The notes: generated from the letters alone by a model not told the origin. Shown: positions 45,111 through 53,157, numbered from the stretch's first letter. The stretch is DNA of 64,000 nt from Bacillus_BU sp051233475 (GCF_051233475.1 NZ_JBKFGH010000013.1:1-64000), one strand, 5' to 3'. Translations and numbers: made by a program.

Positions 45111-45162
45111 GCCGCAAATGAGCCGCAAATGAGCCGCAAATGAGCCGCAAATGAGCCGCAAA
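45108..45162. repeat. Five tandem copies of an 11-bp unit at the gene's stop codon
   Basis: TGAGCCGCAAA is repeated five times without error, beginning at the stop codon of the AlbA-type gene. Because 11 is not a multiple of three, TGA stops fall in all three frames. Confidence 0.95.
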
Positions 45163-45207
45163 TGGATTAAATAAAAAATGAAAAACCTCATTTATATGCG
45201 TTACGGT

Positions 45208-45225
45208 GAACCGTATCATAAGTAA
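45208..45225 (+). repeat. attR-like direct repeat
   Basis: GAACCGTATCATAAGTAA, identical to the 3' end of rlmH. No coding frame of rlmH precedes it, so it is a duplicated fragment. Confidence 0.85.
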
Positions 45226-45272
45226 TGAGGTTATAATTCCACTATCGAGGTTGGTGTGAATTTTAATTTATA

Positions 45273-45326
45273 AGAATTTCAAAAGACTACTCTTCTTTTT
45301 TAAAGTTGAGTAGTCTTTTGAATTAA
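45273..45326. terminator. Bidirectional terminator between the AlbA-type gene and the fic gene
   Basis: The long perfect stem AATTTCAAAAGACTACTC / GAGTAGTCTTTTGAATT (one bulge) has A- and T-rich flanks and suits both convergent genes. Confidence 0.85.
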
Positions 45327-45359
45327 TATATAAAACAAGACGTCAGGTATGGTTATTTT

Positions 45360-46583
45360 TTATTCTTTTAACACATCACTCAATAAAGAACTAATGGCTA
45401 CTTCAATAGGTTTTAACTTGATATTCGTTACATACCCTTTAGCGACTAAGTTTTTTAACGATTTCCTAACGACGTACTCAGTTACTTCTAAAACAGATTC
45501 AAGTTCTTTCATTGTCATACCAGTTCCTTCAATTCCAAAAATATAATGCTGACCTAAAATAAATAATATTTGTTTCTCAAAATCATTTAGATCATCATGA
45601 CTTTTGGATAAAAGAGATATTTTCTCCATTTTTTCTTTCTTTTTAGATAAATCTTCAAGGATATCATTTTGTGCATTATGCAAAATTTGAAAAAATACCT
45701 CACAAAAAAATGTTAATTCTCCCTTATTTCTTGGATCGTTACTAACTGAAAAGGCATCATAATAAAATTGCTTAGATTTATTTGTTGAGTAAGAAAGAGT
45801 GAGTGCTGTTAATTTGTCTAGCTCGTTTATTAAATACATACTGCTAATATACCTAGATGTCCGTCCATTTCCATCGTAAAATGGATGGATAAAGCCAAAA
45901 TAGTAGTGAGCAATTGCGATTTTATACAACATTGGAGAATTATGCCCATTTAAGTAATGTATCATTTTTTTTAGTTGAGTTTGAATCGATGATTCAGGAT
46001 AGACTCCTCTATGAATTACTTTATTGCTAGAGGTTACTACATCTACTGCCTCTCTTCTAAAGAGTTGGCCATCAAGGGTATCTTCTGATTTAACTTCTTC
46101 TTTTACTAATTGATCATATACTTCTCTAATTTCTTCAATAGTTTCAATAGAAGATTTGTCTTCAGAAATAAGGTTAAAATACGTGTGCATCAAACTTAAA
46201 TGCCTTATTTTTTTCTTGGGATTATCTTTTTTTACTACAATTTCAATTACAGTTGTCATTTCTGCTTTTGTACTATGTACACCTTCAATTTCATTAGTGC
46301 TGAGCAATTCATCTACTAGCTTTGATTTAATGTACTGACTAATTGCTATAGGTGGCAAATTTTCCATTATAGCTTGAATAAGTTTACTTTGTTTTATTAT
46401 TTGATCATGCAACATATCCAACTCATTATGGTTAACATAAAAACAAGTAAATTCGTCTGTGAAATTAAAAGGTCGTATTACAAATGGAAGTTGGACAGTC
46501 CCATAGCTATTAAACCTTTTATCATATTCAATTCTATACTTTTCTAAATCTTTATAATAAAGCTTTGATAAGGTTTCATACAT
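45360..46583 (-). CDS. Fic/DOC family protein (putative AMP-transferase)
   Basis: A 407-residue Fic protein. The Fic motif HPFYDGNGRTSR lies at residues 233-244 with all catalytic residues. The inhibitory motif TNEIEG (residues 96-101, form [S/T]xxxEG) is upstream in the same chain, so this is a class II, self-inhibited Fic. A C-terminal winged helix (TMKELESVLEVTEYVVRKSLKNL) suggests DNA binding. It transfers AMP or a related nucleotide to protein targets by family analogy; the target is unknown. AT-rich and convergent with the AlbA-type gene. The 46584-46788 region upstream holds only AT-rich DNA. Confidence 0.9.
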   Translation of the reverse strand: MYETLSKLYYKDLEKYRIEYDKRFNSYGTVQLPFVIRPFNFTDEFTCFYVNHNELDMLHDQIIKQSKLIQAIMENLPPIAISQYIKSKLVDELLSTNEIEGVHSTKAEMTTVIEIVVKKDNPKKKIRHLSLMHTYFNLISEDKSSIETIEEIREVYDQLVKEEVKSEDTLDGQLFRREAVDVVTSSNKVIHRGVYPESSIQTQLKKMIHYLNGHNSPMLYKIAIAHYYFGFIHPFYDGNGRTSRYISSMYLINELDKLTALTLSYSTNKSKQFYYDAFSVSNDPRNKGELTFFCEVFFQILHNAQNDILEDLSKKKEKMEKISLLSKSHDDLNDFEKQILFILGQHYIFGIEGTGMTMKELESVLEVTEYVVRKSLKNLVAKGYVTNIKLKPIEVAISSLLSDVLKE

Positions 46584-46788
46584 GATATCACCACCCTATT
46601 CTTAAAAAAATGCACTTTTTTGTGTTTATTTATGTATATTAGTAATTATAACCATAAAAATCAACAAAAATTAACTTTTATCTAAAATTAATATATATTA
46701 TTCGGAAAGCTTAAGAATAAACCGTACTATATCTATTGATTTAGGATGCCTAGTTAAAATACAACACAAATATATCGCAGCAAATACA

Positions 46789-46840
46789 AAAATACCCTAT
46801 AGATAAACTTTTTTCTGTCTATCCAATAGGGTATTTTTTA
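46789..46840. terminator. Strong terminator after yedF
   Basis: AAATACCCTAT...ATAGGGTATTT with an inner AGATA/TCTAT pairing. It lies just past the yedF stop on the minus strand. Confidence 0.8.
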
Positions 46841-46862
46841 TTACGGTATTTTTGTTGATTAG

Positions 46863-47108
46863 CTATTTTACTACCTTAATATAAAAATAGATATCCTGCC
46901 CGACCTTTTTCGGCTCGGTTAGGAGCTGGTAGCCATGTTTGACCGCTTCTTCAGGGACACTTCGAAAGGATTGCGGACAGTCTGCGATAACTAGTAAGAC
47001 TTCCCCGACTTTCATCGTTTTTAGCGCATCCAGCGCATAAATGACGGGGTATGGTCAAGGCTCGCCGCGAATGTCTAAAGTATAGTTAACATCGATCACC
47101 TGGGACAT
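46863..47108 (-). CDS. yedF: YedF/TusA-family protein with in-frame UGA at the catalytic Cys codon (probable selenoprotein)
   Basis: Reading through one TGA gives an 81-residue protein very like E. coli YedF: NYTLDIRGEP-U-PYPV at residues 9-22, and VIADCPQSFRSVPEEAVKHGY in the second half. The TGA (47055-47057, codon 18) occupies exactly the cysteine of the CPxP active-site motif. No other defect occurs, and the sequence remains fully YedF-like after the TGA. ATG 47108 follows AAGGAGG with 8-base spacing, three bases after the yedE stop. A SECIS-like hairpin follows the UGA (separate entry). The alternative is a recent nonsense mutation. The function is probably in sulfur or selenium transfer. 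Confidence 0.8.
47003..47049 (-). promoter_or_regulatory. Candidate bacterial SECIS element in yedF mRNA
   Basis: Downstream of the UGA on the minus strand, CCCCG (47045-47049) pairs with CGGGG (47003-47007). The apex is GCGC-TGGAT-GCGC (47024-47036), with an interrupted stem between them. The loop starts 22 bases after the UGA and contains GG, within the spacing range known for bacterial SECIS elements. The fold was made by eye. Confidence 0.55.
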
Positions 47109-47111
47109 GAA

Positions 47112-48341
47112 TTATACCTCCTTCGTAACGGGAGATATCCGTTCAGTTTTTTGTTGTTTGATTCCTGTTCCGTAACGGAAGCGCTTTTCCCACCAATTTG
47201 ATAGTAGGAACCAGGCAGCCAACATGGCGATTGTTCCGAATAGGGCGCCCATAGGTCCCCATTGTTCGATCAAGTTAACCTTTGGCCAATTTTCGGCAAG
47301 GGCATGATAGATGCCAAGGTGATCCCAGCCATAAGCAAGAGCGGTAGCACCGACAATATTTCCTACGCCAACTACCCAGAATAACAATTGGCCTTCCATT
47401 GCCCGATACATCATACCCGTTTCACAACCGCCGGCAAGAACAATCCCAAAACCAAAGAGAAGACCGCCAATCGCTGTGCTTGGAGCAGCCATTTTGATAA
47501 GGGCGACAGAACCGTTTTGAATATAAATGAATGTGACCACTACACTGATCATCATCCCCACTGCAAGCGCTTTGGACATTATAGCCCGGCCGCTGATCCA
47601 TAAATCGCGGAAAGCGGAAGTAAAACAAATTTGGCCGCGTTCAATAAGAATCCCAAATAGGGCCCCAGCTATACAGGCAACCGCGAGAAGTGGTTTACCT
47701 ATTGCGAAAAAGTATACGACAAGAGCGAGATACAGACAGGCTAAAATGAGCCCTAAGACTGGCTGGATATTTCTCTTTTGGTCATGCTGGGTGACAGCAG
47801 GATTCATCGAACCTTTCATTAAGGTCGGTTTTCCCCGCCACCATTTCGTATTGACGACTTTGACGCCAAAGTAAGTTCCAATGGCTGTGGTCAACATAAA
47901 AATCCAAGAATGGAACGAGAACTGAGGCACTCCCGTGAAAAAGGCGGCCAAATTACAGCCAAGGGCAAGCCGTGCGCCAAACCCTGCAATGATTCCGCCA
48001 ATAAATCCTTGAAATAGTCGCCGCTTTTGTTTCGGTATCCGGATTTTAAAACTGTTGCTTAGTAAAATCGTAATCAGAGCGCCAACAAGCATCCCAATGA
48101 CAATCCAGCCATCGGTCCGGCTGATAGGTGATCCTTCAAGGCCTACTAATTGAAAATACGCCCATTGTGACACATCAATCCCAAACCATCCTAGAATGTG
48201 TCCGCCTAAACGAGTGAATTCCCCGGTAACGGCCCAAACTGTACCGGTAATCCCGAAGTACAATGCACTGACCAGACCTGCAATACTAATGGCTATGTAG
48301 GGATTCCAGTATTCTTTGAAGATTTTTTGATAAAGACTCAT
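47112..48341 (-). CDS. yedE: YedE/YeeE-family membrane transporter
   Basis: A 409-residue protein with about ten to twelve membrane helices. It has the family cysteine motifs ALGCNLAAFFTG, ERGQICFTSAFRD and LAGGCETGMMYRA. YeeE relatives transport thiosulfate, and YedE has been linked by comparative genomics to selenium metabolism. The length and the adjacent yedF fit the YedE branch. The cysteines would pass the substrate sulfur or selenium. ATG 48341 follows GGGGGAG. It is the first gene of a two-gene unit with yedF. Confidence 0.9.
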   Translation of the reverse strand: MSLYQKIFKEYWNPYIAISIAGLVSALYFGITGTVWAVTGEFTRLGGHILGWFGIDVSQWAYFQLVGLEGSPISRTDGWIVIGMLVGALITILLSNSFKIRIPKQKRRLFQGFIGGIIAGFGARLALGCNLAAFFTGVPQFSFHSWIFMLTTAIGTYFGVKVVNTKWWRGKPTLMKGSMNPAVTQHDQKRNIQPVLGLILACLYLALVVYFFAIGKPLLAVACIAGALFGILIERGQICFTSAFRDLWISGRAIMSKALAVGMMISVVVTFIYIQNGSVALIKMAAPSTAIGGLLFGFGIVLAGGCETGMMYRAMEGQLLFWVVGVGNIVGATALAYGWDHLGIYHALAENWPKVNLIEQWGPMGALFGTIAMLAAWFLLSNWWEKRFRYGTGIKQQKTERISPVTKEV

Positions 48342-48368
48342 GATGGTTTACTCCCCCTTTGTACAAAA

Positions 48369-48420
48369 ACTATGGGGACGGTTCTAGTGCAAAAAACACA
48401 TGAGAACCGTCCCTATGGTA
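48369..48420. repeat. REP-like imperfect palindrome
   Basis: TATGGGGACGGTTCT...AGAACCGTCCCTATGG is an inverted repeat of a kind found scattered through Bacillus genomes, often tied to REP-associated transposases. No transposase is nearby. Confidence 0.6.
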
Positions 48421-48430
48421 CCTAATACAC

Positions 48431-48460
48431 AAAAAATGCCTAGGGTTTCCAGGCATTTTG
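48431..48460. other. Hairpin in the yedE-mqo intergenic region
   Basis: AAAAAATGCCT-agggtttcc-AGGCATTTT. It lacks a clean T tract. The genes diverge here, so its role is unclear. Confidence 0.5.
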
Positions 48461-48634
48461 GCAATTATATTTATTTATTAAATTAACGGTTAATTGTGCT
48501 CAAAGCAATTCATATTATCGATAATTAGGATTAGTAATCATCGGAATCATCGATACTACTTTGAAATGAGTATCCTATTCTACTATAGTTTGAGGACGGG
48601 TCTCTCGATGCTTTCAGCTTTTAAATAACGAATA

Positions 48635-48650
48635 ACTATTATATAATAGT
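48635..48650. promoter_or_regulatory. 16-bp perfect palindrome upstream of mqo
   Basis: ACTATTATATAATAGT is a perfect palindrome and could be a regulator site. It also contains a TATAAT-like core. Confidence 0.4.
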
Positions 48651-48678
48651 AAATAAATATTTTAATTTTTAGAAAACA

Positions 48679-48753
48679 GTGATACACTAGTAATTAAAAG
48701 TGATATACTATTGGGTGAAAGTGCTACACTATTTAAATACAAGTAATACTGTA
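48679..48753 (+). repeat. Phased 21-bp direct repeats upstream of mqo
   Basis: GTGATACACTA (48679), GTGATATACTA (48700), GTGCTACACTA (48721) and a weaker AGTAATACTGT (48741/48742) recur at exactly 21-bp intervals, two helical turns. They lie 110-190 bases before mqo. The remaining 48461-48864 sequence has no gene; a segment with AAGATGT / ACATCTT ends (48778-48842) may form a leader hairpin. Confidence 0.75.
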
Positions 48754-48864
48754 TCATCAGGTTATTATTGATCCAGAAAAGATGTGTTCCTAGATCGCGC
48801 CCTGGCTTGCTGTGGTGCTTAAGCGGAAGCGCATACATCTTTCTGCAAATCTTAGGGTATAGGG

Positions 48865-50394
48865 ATGGGGAAAATGAGCAACAGACAAACTAAAACAGAC
48901 GTTATCTTAATTGGTGCCGGAATCATGAGTGCAACTTTGGGGTCACTGCTGAAAGAATTAGTCCCGGAGTGGGAAATCACAGTGTTTGAAAGGCTCGAAA
49001 ATGTTGGAGAGGAAAGCTCTAACGAATGGAATAATGCGGGAACGGGGCATGCCGCACTGTGCGAGCTTAATTACACCAACGAAAAACCGGATGGATCTAT
49101 CGATATTACTAAAGCAATAAATGTTAATGAACAGTTCCAGGTTTCAATGCAGTTCTGGTCTTATCTTGTTAACAGCAATCTAATACGTAATCCGCAAGAT
49201 TTTATCATGCCATTACCACATATGAGTTTTGTACAAGGGGAACAAAACGTAACGTTTTTAAAGAAACGCTTTGAAGCGCTTTCGAATAATCCGCTGTTTA
49301 AAGGGATGGAATTTTCCGATGATCCTGGAAAACTGATGGAATGGATTCCGCTGATGATGGAAGAGCGTACATCGAATGAACCGATAGCGGCAACGAAAAT
49401 TGACTCTGGAACGGATGTAAACTTCGGTGCTTTAACACGGATGTTATTTGACCATTTACAGAGTAAAAATGTCGATATTAAATACAAGCATAGTGTTAAT
49501 GATATTAAACGCACTAGCGACGGCTTATGGGAATTGAAAGTAAAAAATCTCGATAGTGATACTGTTGAACGCCATACTGCAAAATTCGTCTTTATCGGAG
49601 GCGGGGGCGGGTCCTTGCATTTATTGCAAAAATCCGGAATTCCTGAAGGAAAACATATTGGTGGATTCCCGGTAAGCGGACTGTTTATGGTGTGTAAAAA
49701 TCCGGATGTTGTAGAGCAGCATCATGCAAAAGTTTACGGAAAAGCTAAGGTTGGTGCTCCACCAATGTCTGTTCCGCACCTTGATACACGATTTATCGAT
49801 AATAAAAAATCATTGCTATTTGGACCGTTTGCCGGCTTTTCACCAAAGTTCTTAAAAACTGGTTCAATGTTTGATTTGATTACTTCTGTAAAACCGGATA
49901 ATCTGTTAACGATGTTGGCAGCTGGAGCAAAAGAGATGTCATTGACCAAATACCTAATCCAGCAAGTTATGTTATCGAAAGAACAACGTATGGAAGAACT
50001 ACGTGAGTTTATCCCGAACGCAAAAAGTGAGGATTGGGACTTAGTAGTAGCCGGCCAACGTGTTCAAGTTATCAAAGATACTGAAGCGGGCGGAAAAGGA
50101 ACGCTTCAATTTGGTACGGAAGTCATTACGGCTGCAGATGGTTCGATTGCAGCACTACTAGGTGCTTCTCCGGGCGCTTCTACTGCCGTTAACGTTATGC
50201 TTCAAGTAATTAATAAATGTTTCCCGCAACAAATGAAAGAGTGGGAACCTAAAATTAAAGAAATGATTCCTTCATATGGCTTGTCACTAATGGACAATCC
50301 TGAGCTTCTAAACGAAGTTCATACTTCAACAGCAGAGGCGCTTGGCTTAGCAGAGAAAGAACAATCGAAAGCAAGAATTCCGGAACTGGTTTAA
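48865..50394 (+). CDS. mqo: Malate:quinone oxidoreductase
   Basis: A 509-residue FAD enzyme that oxidises malate to oxaloacetate and passes electrons to quinone, bypassing NAD-linked malate dehydrogenase. The N-terminal FAD motif GAGIMSATLGSLL is followed by EESSNEWNNAGTGHAALCELNY, characteristic of Mqo. A second start (MSNRQ at 48874) is possible. The protein is membrane-peripheral by family analogy. Confidence 0.97.
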   Translation: MGKMSNRQTKTDVILIGAGIMSATLGSLLKELVPEWEITVFERLENVGEESSNEWNNAGTGHAALCELNYTNEKPDGSIDITKAINVNEQFQVSMQFWSYLVNSNLIRNPQDFIMPLPHMSFVQGEQNVTFLKKRFEALSNNPLFKGMEFSDDPGKLMEWIPLMMEERTSNEPIAATKIDSGTDVNFGALTRMLFDHLQSKNVDIKYKHSVNDIKRTSDGLWELKVKNLDSDTVERHTAKFVFIGGGGGSLHLLQKSGIPEGKHIGGFPVSGLFMVCKNPDVVEQHHAKVYGKAKVGAPPMSVPHLDTRFIDNKKSLLFGPFAGFSPKFLKTGSMFDLITSVKPDNLLTMLAAGAKEMSLTKYLIQQVMLSKEQRMEELREFIPNAKSEDWDLVVAGQRVQVIKDTEAGGKGTLQFGTEVITAADGSIAALLGASPGASTAVNVMLQVINKCFPQQMKEWEPKIKEMIPSYGLSLMDNPELLNEVHTSTAEALGLAEKEQSKARIPELV

Positions 50395-50445
50395 TAGTGC
50401 TTGGAATTGAAAATAAACGGGTAAATTAATAGAGTTCTAACTTTT

Positions 50446-50489
50446 AGTACCAGGTATCTAAATTTTTTATGATGCCTGGTACTTTTTTG
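50446..50489 (+). terminator. mqo terminator
   Basis: AGTACCAGGTATC...GATGCCTGGTACT followed by T6. Confidence 0.9.
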
Positions 50490-50552
50490 TACTCTTATTT
50501 TATTTTTTTAAAAAGTGTTAAGGAACAATATTAAAATATGAAAAAAAACACA

Positions 50553-50587
50553 AAAACCAGATTCAAATATGAATCTGGTTTTTTATA
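50553..50587. terminator. Terminator between mqo and nspC (bidirectional)
   Basis: AAAACCAGATTC-aaatat-GAATCTGGTTTT with T and A tracts on both sides; suits nspC on the minus strand. Confidence 0.88.
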
Positions 50588-50654
50588 TAAAATCTGACGG
50601 TATTCCAGGTGAATACCCGCTACAGATGATAAACTATTAAGTTCTAATATCTGT

Positions 50655-51779
50655 TTATAATCTCATTTTAAAATCCTGATAGCCAAATTCACGGACAATT
50701 TTACAATCGCCATCTTTATCTTGAACAGCGATGGCTGGTAATGGCATTCCGTTAAACGTCGTATTTTTCACCATCGTGTAGATGGCCATATCGCCAAACA
50801 CTAAACGGTCGCCGAGCTTTAATGGTTGATCAAATGAATAATCACCGATAAAATCGCCTGATAGGCATGTTTGACCGCCAAGTCGGTAGCTATACGCTTT
50901 TTCGCCAACCTCTCCAGAACCGAAAAGTGGAGGACGATAAGGCATTTCCAAAACATCCGGCATATGACAAGATGCAGACGTGTCAAGGATCGCGATGTCG
51001 ACGCTGTTCTTTAAAGTATCTAGGACAGTCGTTACGAGATAACCCGCATTAAGAGCAACGGCTTCGCCTGGCTCGAGATATACTTCTAAACCATATTTGT
51101 CTTGCATTCTCTTAATACAAGCTTCTAAGCGAGGAATATCATAATCTTCTCTTGTAATATGATGACCGCCGCCAAAGTTGATCCATTCCATTTGAGAAAG
51201 ATATCGACCAAACTTTTCTTCCACTGCATTAAGTGTTGTTTCTAAATCGTCGGAGTTTTGCTGGCAAAGTGTATGGAAGTGAAGTCCTGATACACCTTCA
51301 AGCAAATCTGGACGAAAATGCTCGATCGTTACACCGAAACGAGAACCAGGGGAGCAAGGATCATAGATCGCATGCCCAACCTGAGTAGAACATTCCGGAT
51401 TAATGCGCAGGCCGACTTTTTTTCCGGCTGCAAGAACTTTATCTTTAAACTTTTCCAACTGGGAGTTGGAATTGAAAATGATGTGATCGGTAATGGCGAT
51501 AATTTCGTCCATTTCTTCCTCACGATAGGCTGCTGAGAAGACGTGGTTTTCTTTACCCATTTCCTCATAGCCAAGACGAGCTTCATACAAGCCGCTAGCT
51601 GTTACTCCACTTAAATACTTTCCGATAAGAGGATACAACGAATACATTGAAAAAGCTTTTTGAGCCAAAACAATCTTACATCCTGTCCGTTCCATGACTC
51701 CGTTCAGGATTTTTAGATTTTTTTCCAGAAGACCTTCATCTACTACATAACAAGGCGTTGGTAACTCTTCAAAACGCAT
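50655..51779 (-). CDS. nspC: Carboxynorspermidine decarboxylase
   Basis: A 374-residue PLP enzyme of the alanine-racemase-fold decarboxylases. The PLP lysine is K41 in IVLAQKAFSMYSL; other motifs are WINFGGGHHITRED and LEPGEAVALNAGY. It decarboxylates carboxynorspermidine or carboxyspermidine to the triamine. The ATG abuts the stop of the dehydrogenase gene, giving a two-gene operon. Confidence 0.95.
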   Translation of the reverse strand: MRFEELPTPCYVVDEGLLEKNLKILNGVMERTGCKIVLAQKAFSMYSLYPLIGKYLSGVTASGLYEARLGYEEMGKENHVFSAAYREEEMDEIIAITDHIIFNSNSQLEKFKDKVLAAGKKVGLRINPECSTQVGHAIYDPCSPGSRFGVTIEHFRPDLLEGVSGLHFHTLCQQNSDDLETTLNAVEEKFGRYLSQMEWINFGGGHHITREDYDIPRLEACIKRMQDKYGLEVYLEPGEAVALNAGYLVTTVLDTLKNSVDIAILDTSASCHMPDVLEMPYRPPLFGSGEVGEKAYSYRLGGQTCLSGDFIGDYSFDQPLKLGDRLVFGDMAIYTMVKNTTFNGMPLPAIAVQDKDGDCKIVREFGYQDFKMRL

Positions 51780-53018
51780 TTATTTTACAGACTCCGGCTG
51801 TTTCGCTTTAATAGGCTCATCATCAACAAGGACAGGGGTAAAGTCTTCTTTCCATGGTAGTCCCCACTTGTTCAATGCATCCATGAATGGATCTGGATCA
51901 AACTCTTCAATGTTGTAAACGCCTGGCTTATTCCAAGTTCCATTCATGATCATCATCGCACCAATCATTGCAGGAACACCAGTTGTATAGGAAATTGCTT
52001 GAGAACCAACTTCTTTAAAGCATTCTTGATGGTCACAAACATTGTATACATAGTAAGTTTTTTCAACGCCGTCTTTTTTACCTTTAAAAATACATCCGAT
52101 ATTCGTTTTACCAACTGTACGTGGTCCAAGAGAAGCTGGATCTGGTAAAACAGCTTTTAAGAATTGAAGTGGAATGATTTGTTTTCCTTCAAACTCAATT
52201 GGCTCGATTGAAGTCATGCCAACATTTTCAAGACACTTTAAGTGTGTAAGGTAGCTTTGACCAAATGTCATGAAGAAACGAATACGCTTAAGTCCTGGAA
52301 TGTTTTTTGCAAGAGATTCAAGCTCTTCATGATAAAGCAGATACATATCCTTTTCGCCAACTTCATCGAAGTTATATACGCGTTTAATTTCCATCGGCTT
52401 TGTTTCAATCCATTCGCCATTTTCCCAATAACGTCCGTTAGCAGAAACCTCACGGATGTTGATTTCTGGATTGAAGTTTGTAGCAAATGGATAACCGTGG
52501 TCACCACCATTACAATCAAGGATATCGATTGTTTCAATCTCATCAAAATAATGCTTAAGAGCATAAGCAGAGAATACTCCTGTTACACCAGGATCAAAGC
52601 CGCTGCCTAAAAGAGCTGTGATGCCAGCTTCTTTGAAGCGCTCTTGGTATGCCCATTGCCAGCTGTATTCAAATTTAGCTGTATCTTCCGGCTCATAGTT
52701 TGCTGTGTCCATATAGTGTGTTTTTGTTGCAAGACAAGCATCCATGATTGTTAAGTCTTGATATGGTAATGCTAAGTTCATGACGATATCAGGCTTTACT
52801 TCATTAATTAATGCAATCAATTCATCAACATTATTTGCATCAACTTGTGCAGTTGTAATTTTTGTTTTACCGCCATCTAGCTTAGCTTTTAAATCATCAC
52901 ATTTTGATTTTGTACGACTTGCAATACAAATTTCTTCAAAAACTTCACTGTTTTGAACGCATTTGTGAATGGCAACAGAAGCTACTCCGCCACAACCAAT
53001 AATAAGTGCTTTTCCCAT
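51780..53018 (-). CDS. lys1: Carboxynorspermidine synthase (saccharopine dehydrogenase-like)
   Basis: A 412-residue reductase with the Rossmann motif GCGGVASVAIHKC at residues 8-20. It condenses aspartate semialdehyde with diaminopropane or putrescine using NADPH. The pairing with NspC distinguishes it from true saccharopine dehydrogenases. ATG 53018 follows TTAGGAGA. A structured leader of about 570 nucleotides precedes it. Confidence 0.92.
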   Translation of the reverse strand: MGKALIIGCGGVASVAIHKCVQNSEVFEEICIASRTKSKCDDLKAKLDGGKTKITTAQVDANNVDELIALINEVKPDIVMNLALPYQDLTIMDACLATKTHYMDTANYEPEDTAKFEYSWQWAYQERFKEAGITALLGSGFDPGVTGVFSAYALKHYFDEIETIDILDCNGGDHGYPFATNFNPEINIREVSANGRYWENGEWIETKPMEIKRVYNFDEVGEKDMYLLYHEELESLAKNIPGLKRIRFFMTFGQSYLTHLKCLENVGMTSIEPIEFEGKQIIPLQFLKAVLPDPASLGPRTVGKTNIGCIFKGKKDGVEKTYYVYNVCDHQECFKEVGSQAISYTTGVPAMIGAMMIMNGTWNKPGVYNIEEFDPDPFMDALNKWGLPWKEDFTPVLVDDEPIKAKQPESVK

Positions 53019-53157
53019 TTCTTTAATCTCCTAACTAAATAGATTTTTCAAAGCAAAGAGGAATTCCATAACTTCCAATGTACTAGCTGTACATCCAGTA
53101 CTGTGGAAGGCTGCAGAAAGGATTATAGTTATAATCCCCCAAAAAATTTTTTTATCC

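Larger units (their letters stand above)
43378..45225. mobile_element. SCC-like insertion in the 3' end of rlmH
   Basis: The 1848-bp segment lies between two identical copies of the rlmH terminus and contains only the AlbA-type gene and an 11-bp repeat array. The repeat resembles the staphylococcal SCC att core TATCATAA. No recombinase gene is present, so the element would need a trans-acting Ccr-type recombinase or is a remnant. Confidence 0.6.

Noticed and set aside
45108..45162. CRISPR or phase-variation switch
   Set aside because: The 11-bp units have no spacers, and the stop codon precedes the array, so changes in copy number would not alter the protein.
46863..47108. yedF as a simple pseudogene
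   Set aside because: The only defect is one TGA exactly at the redox cysteine. The rest of the frame is intact, with a good ribosome site and a SECIS-like fold. The possibility is still noted in the finding.
43378..47108. Cassette recombinase (ccr) or transposase
   Set aside because: I looked for serine-recombinase or DDE-type motifs in all frames of the accessory region and saw none.
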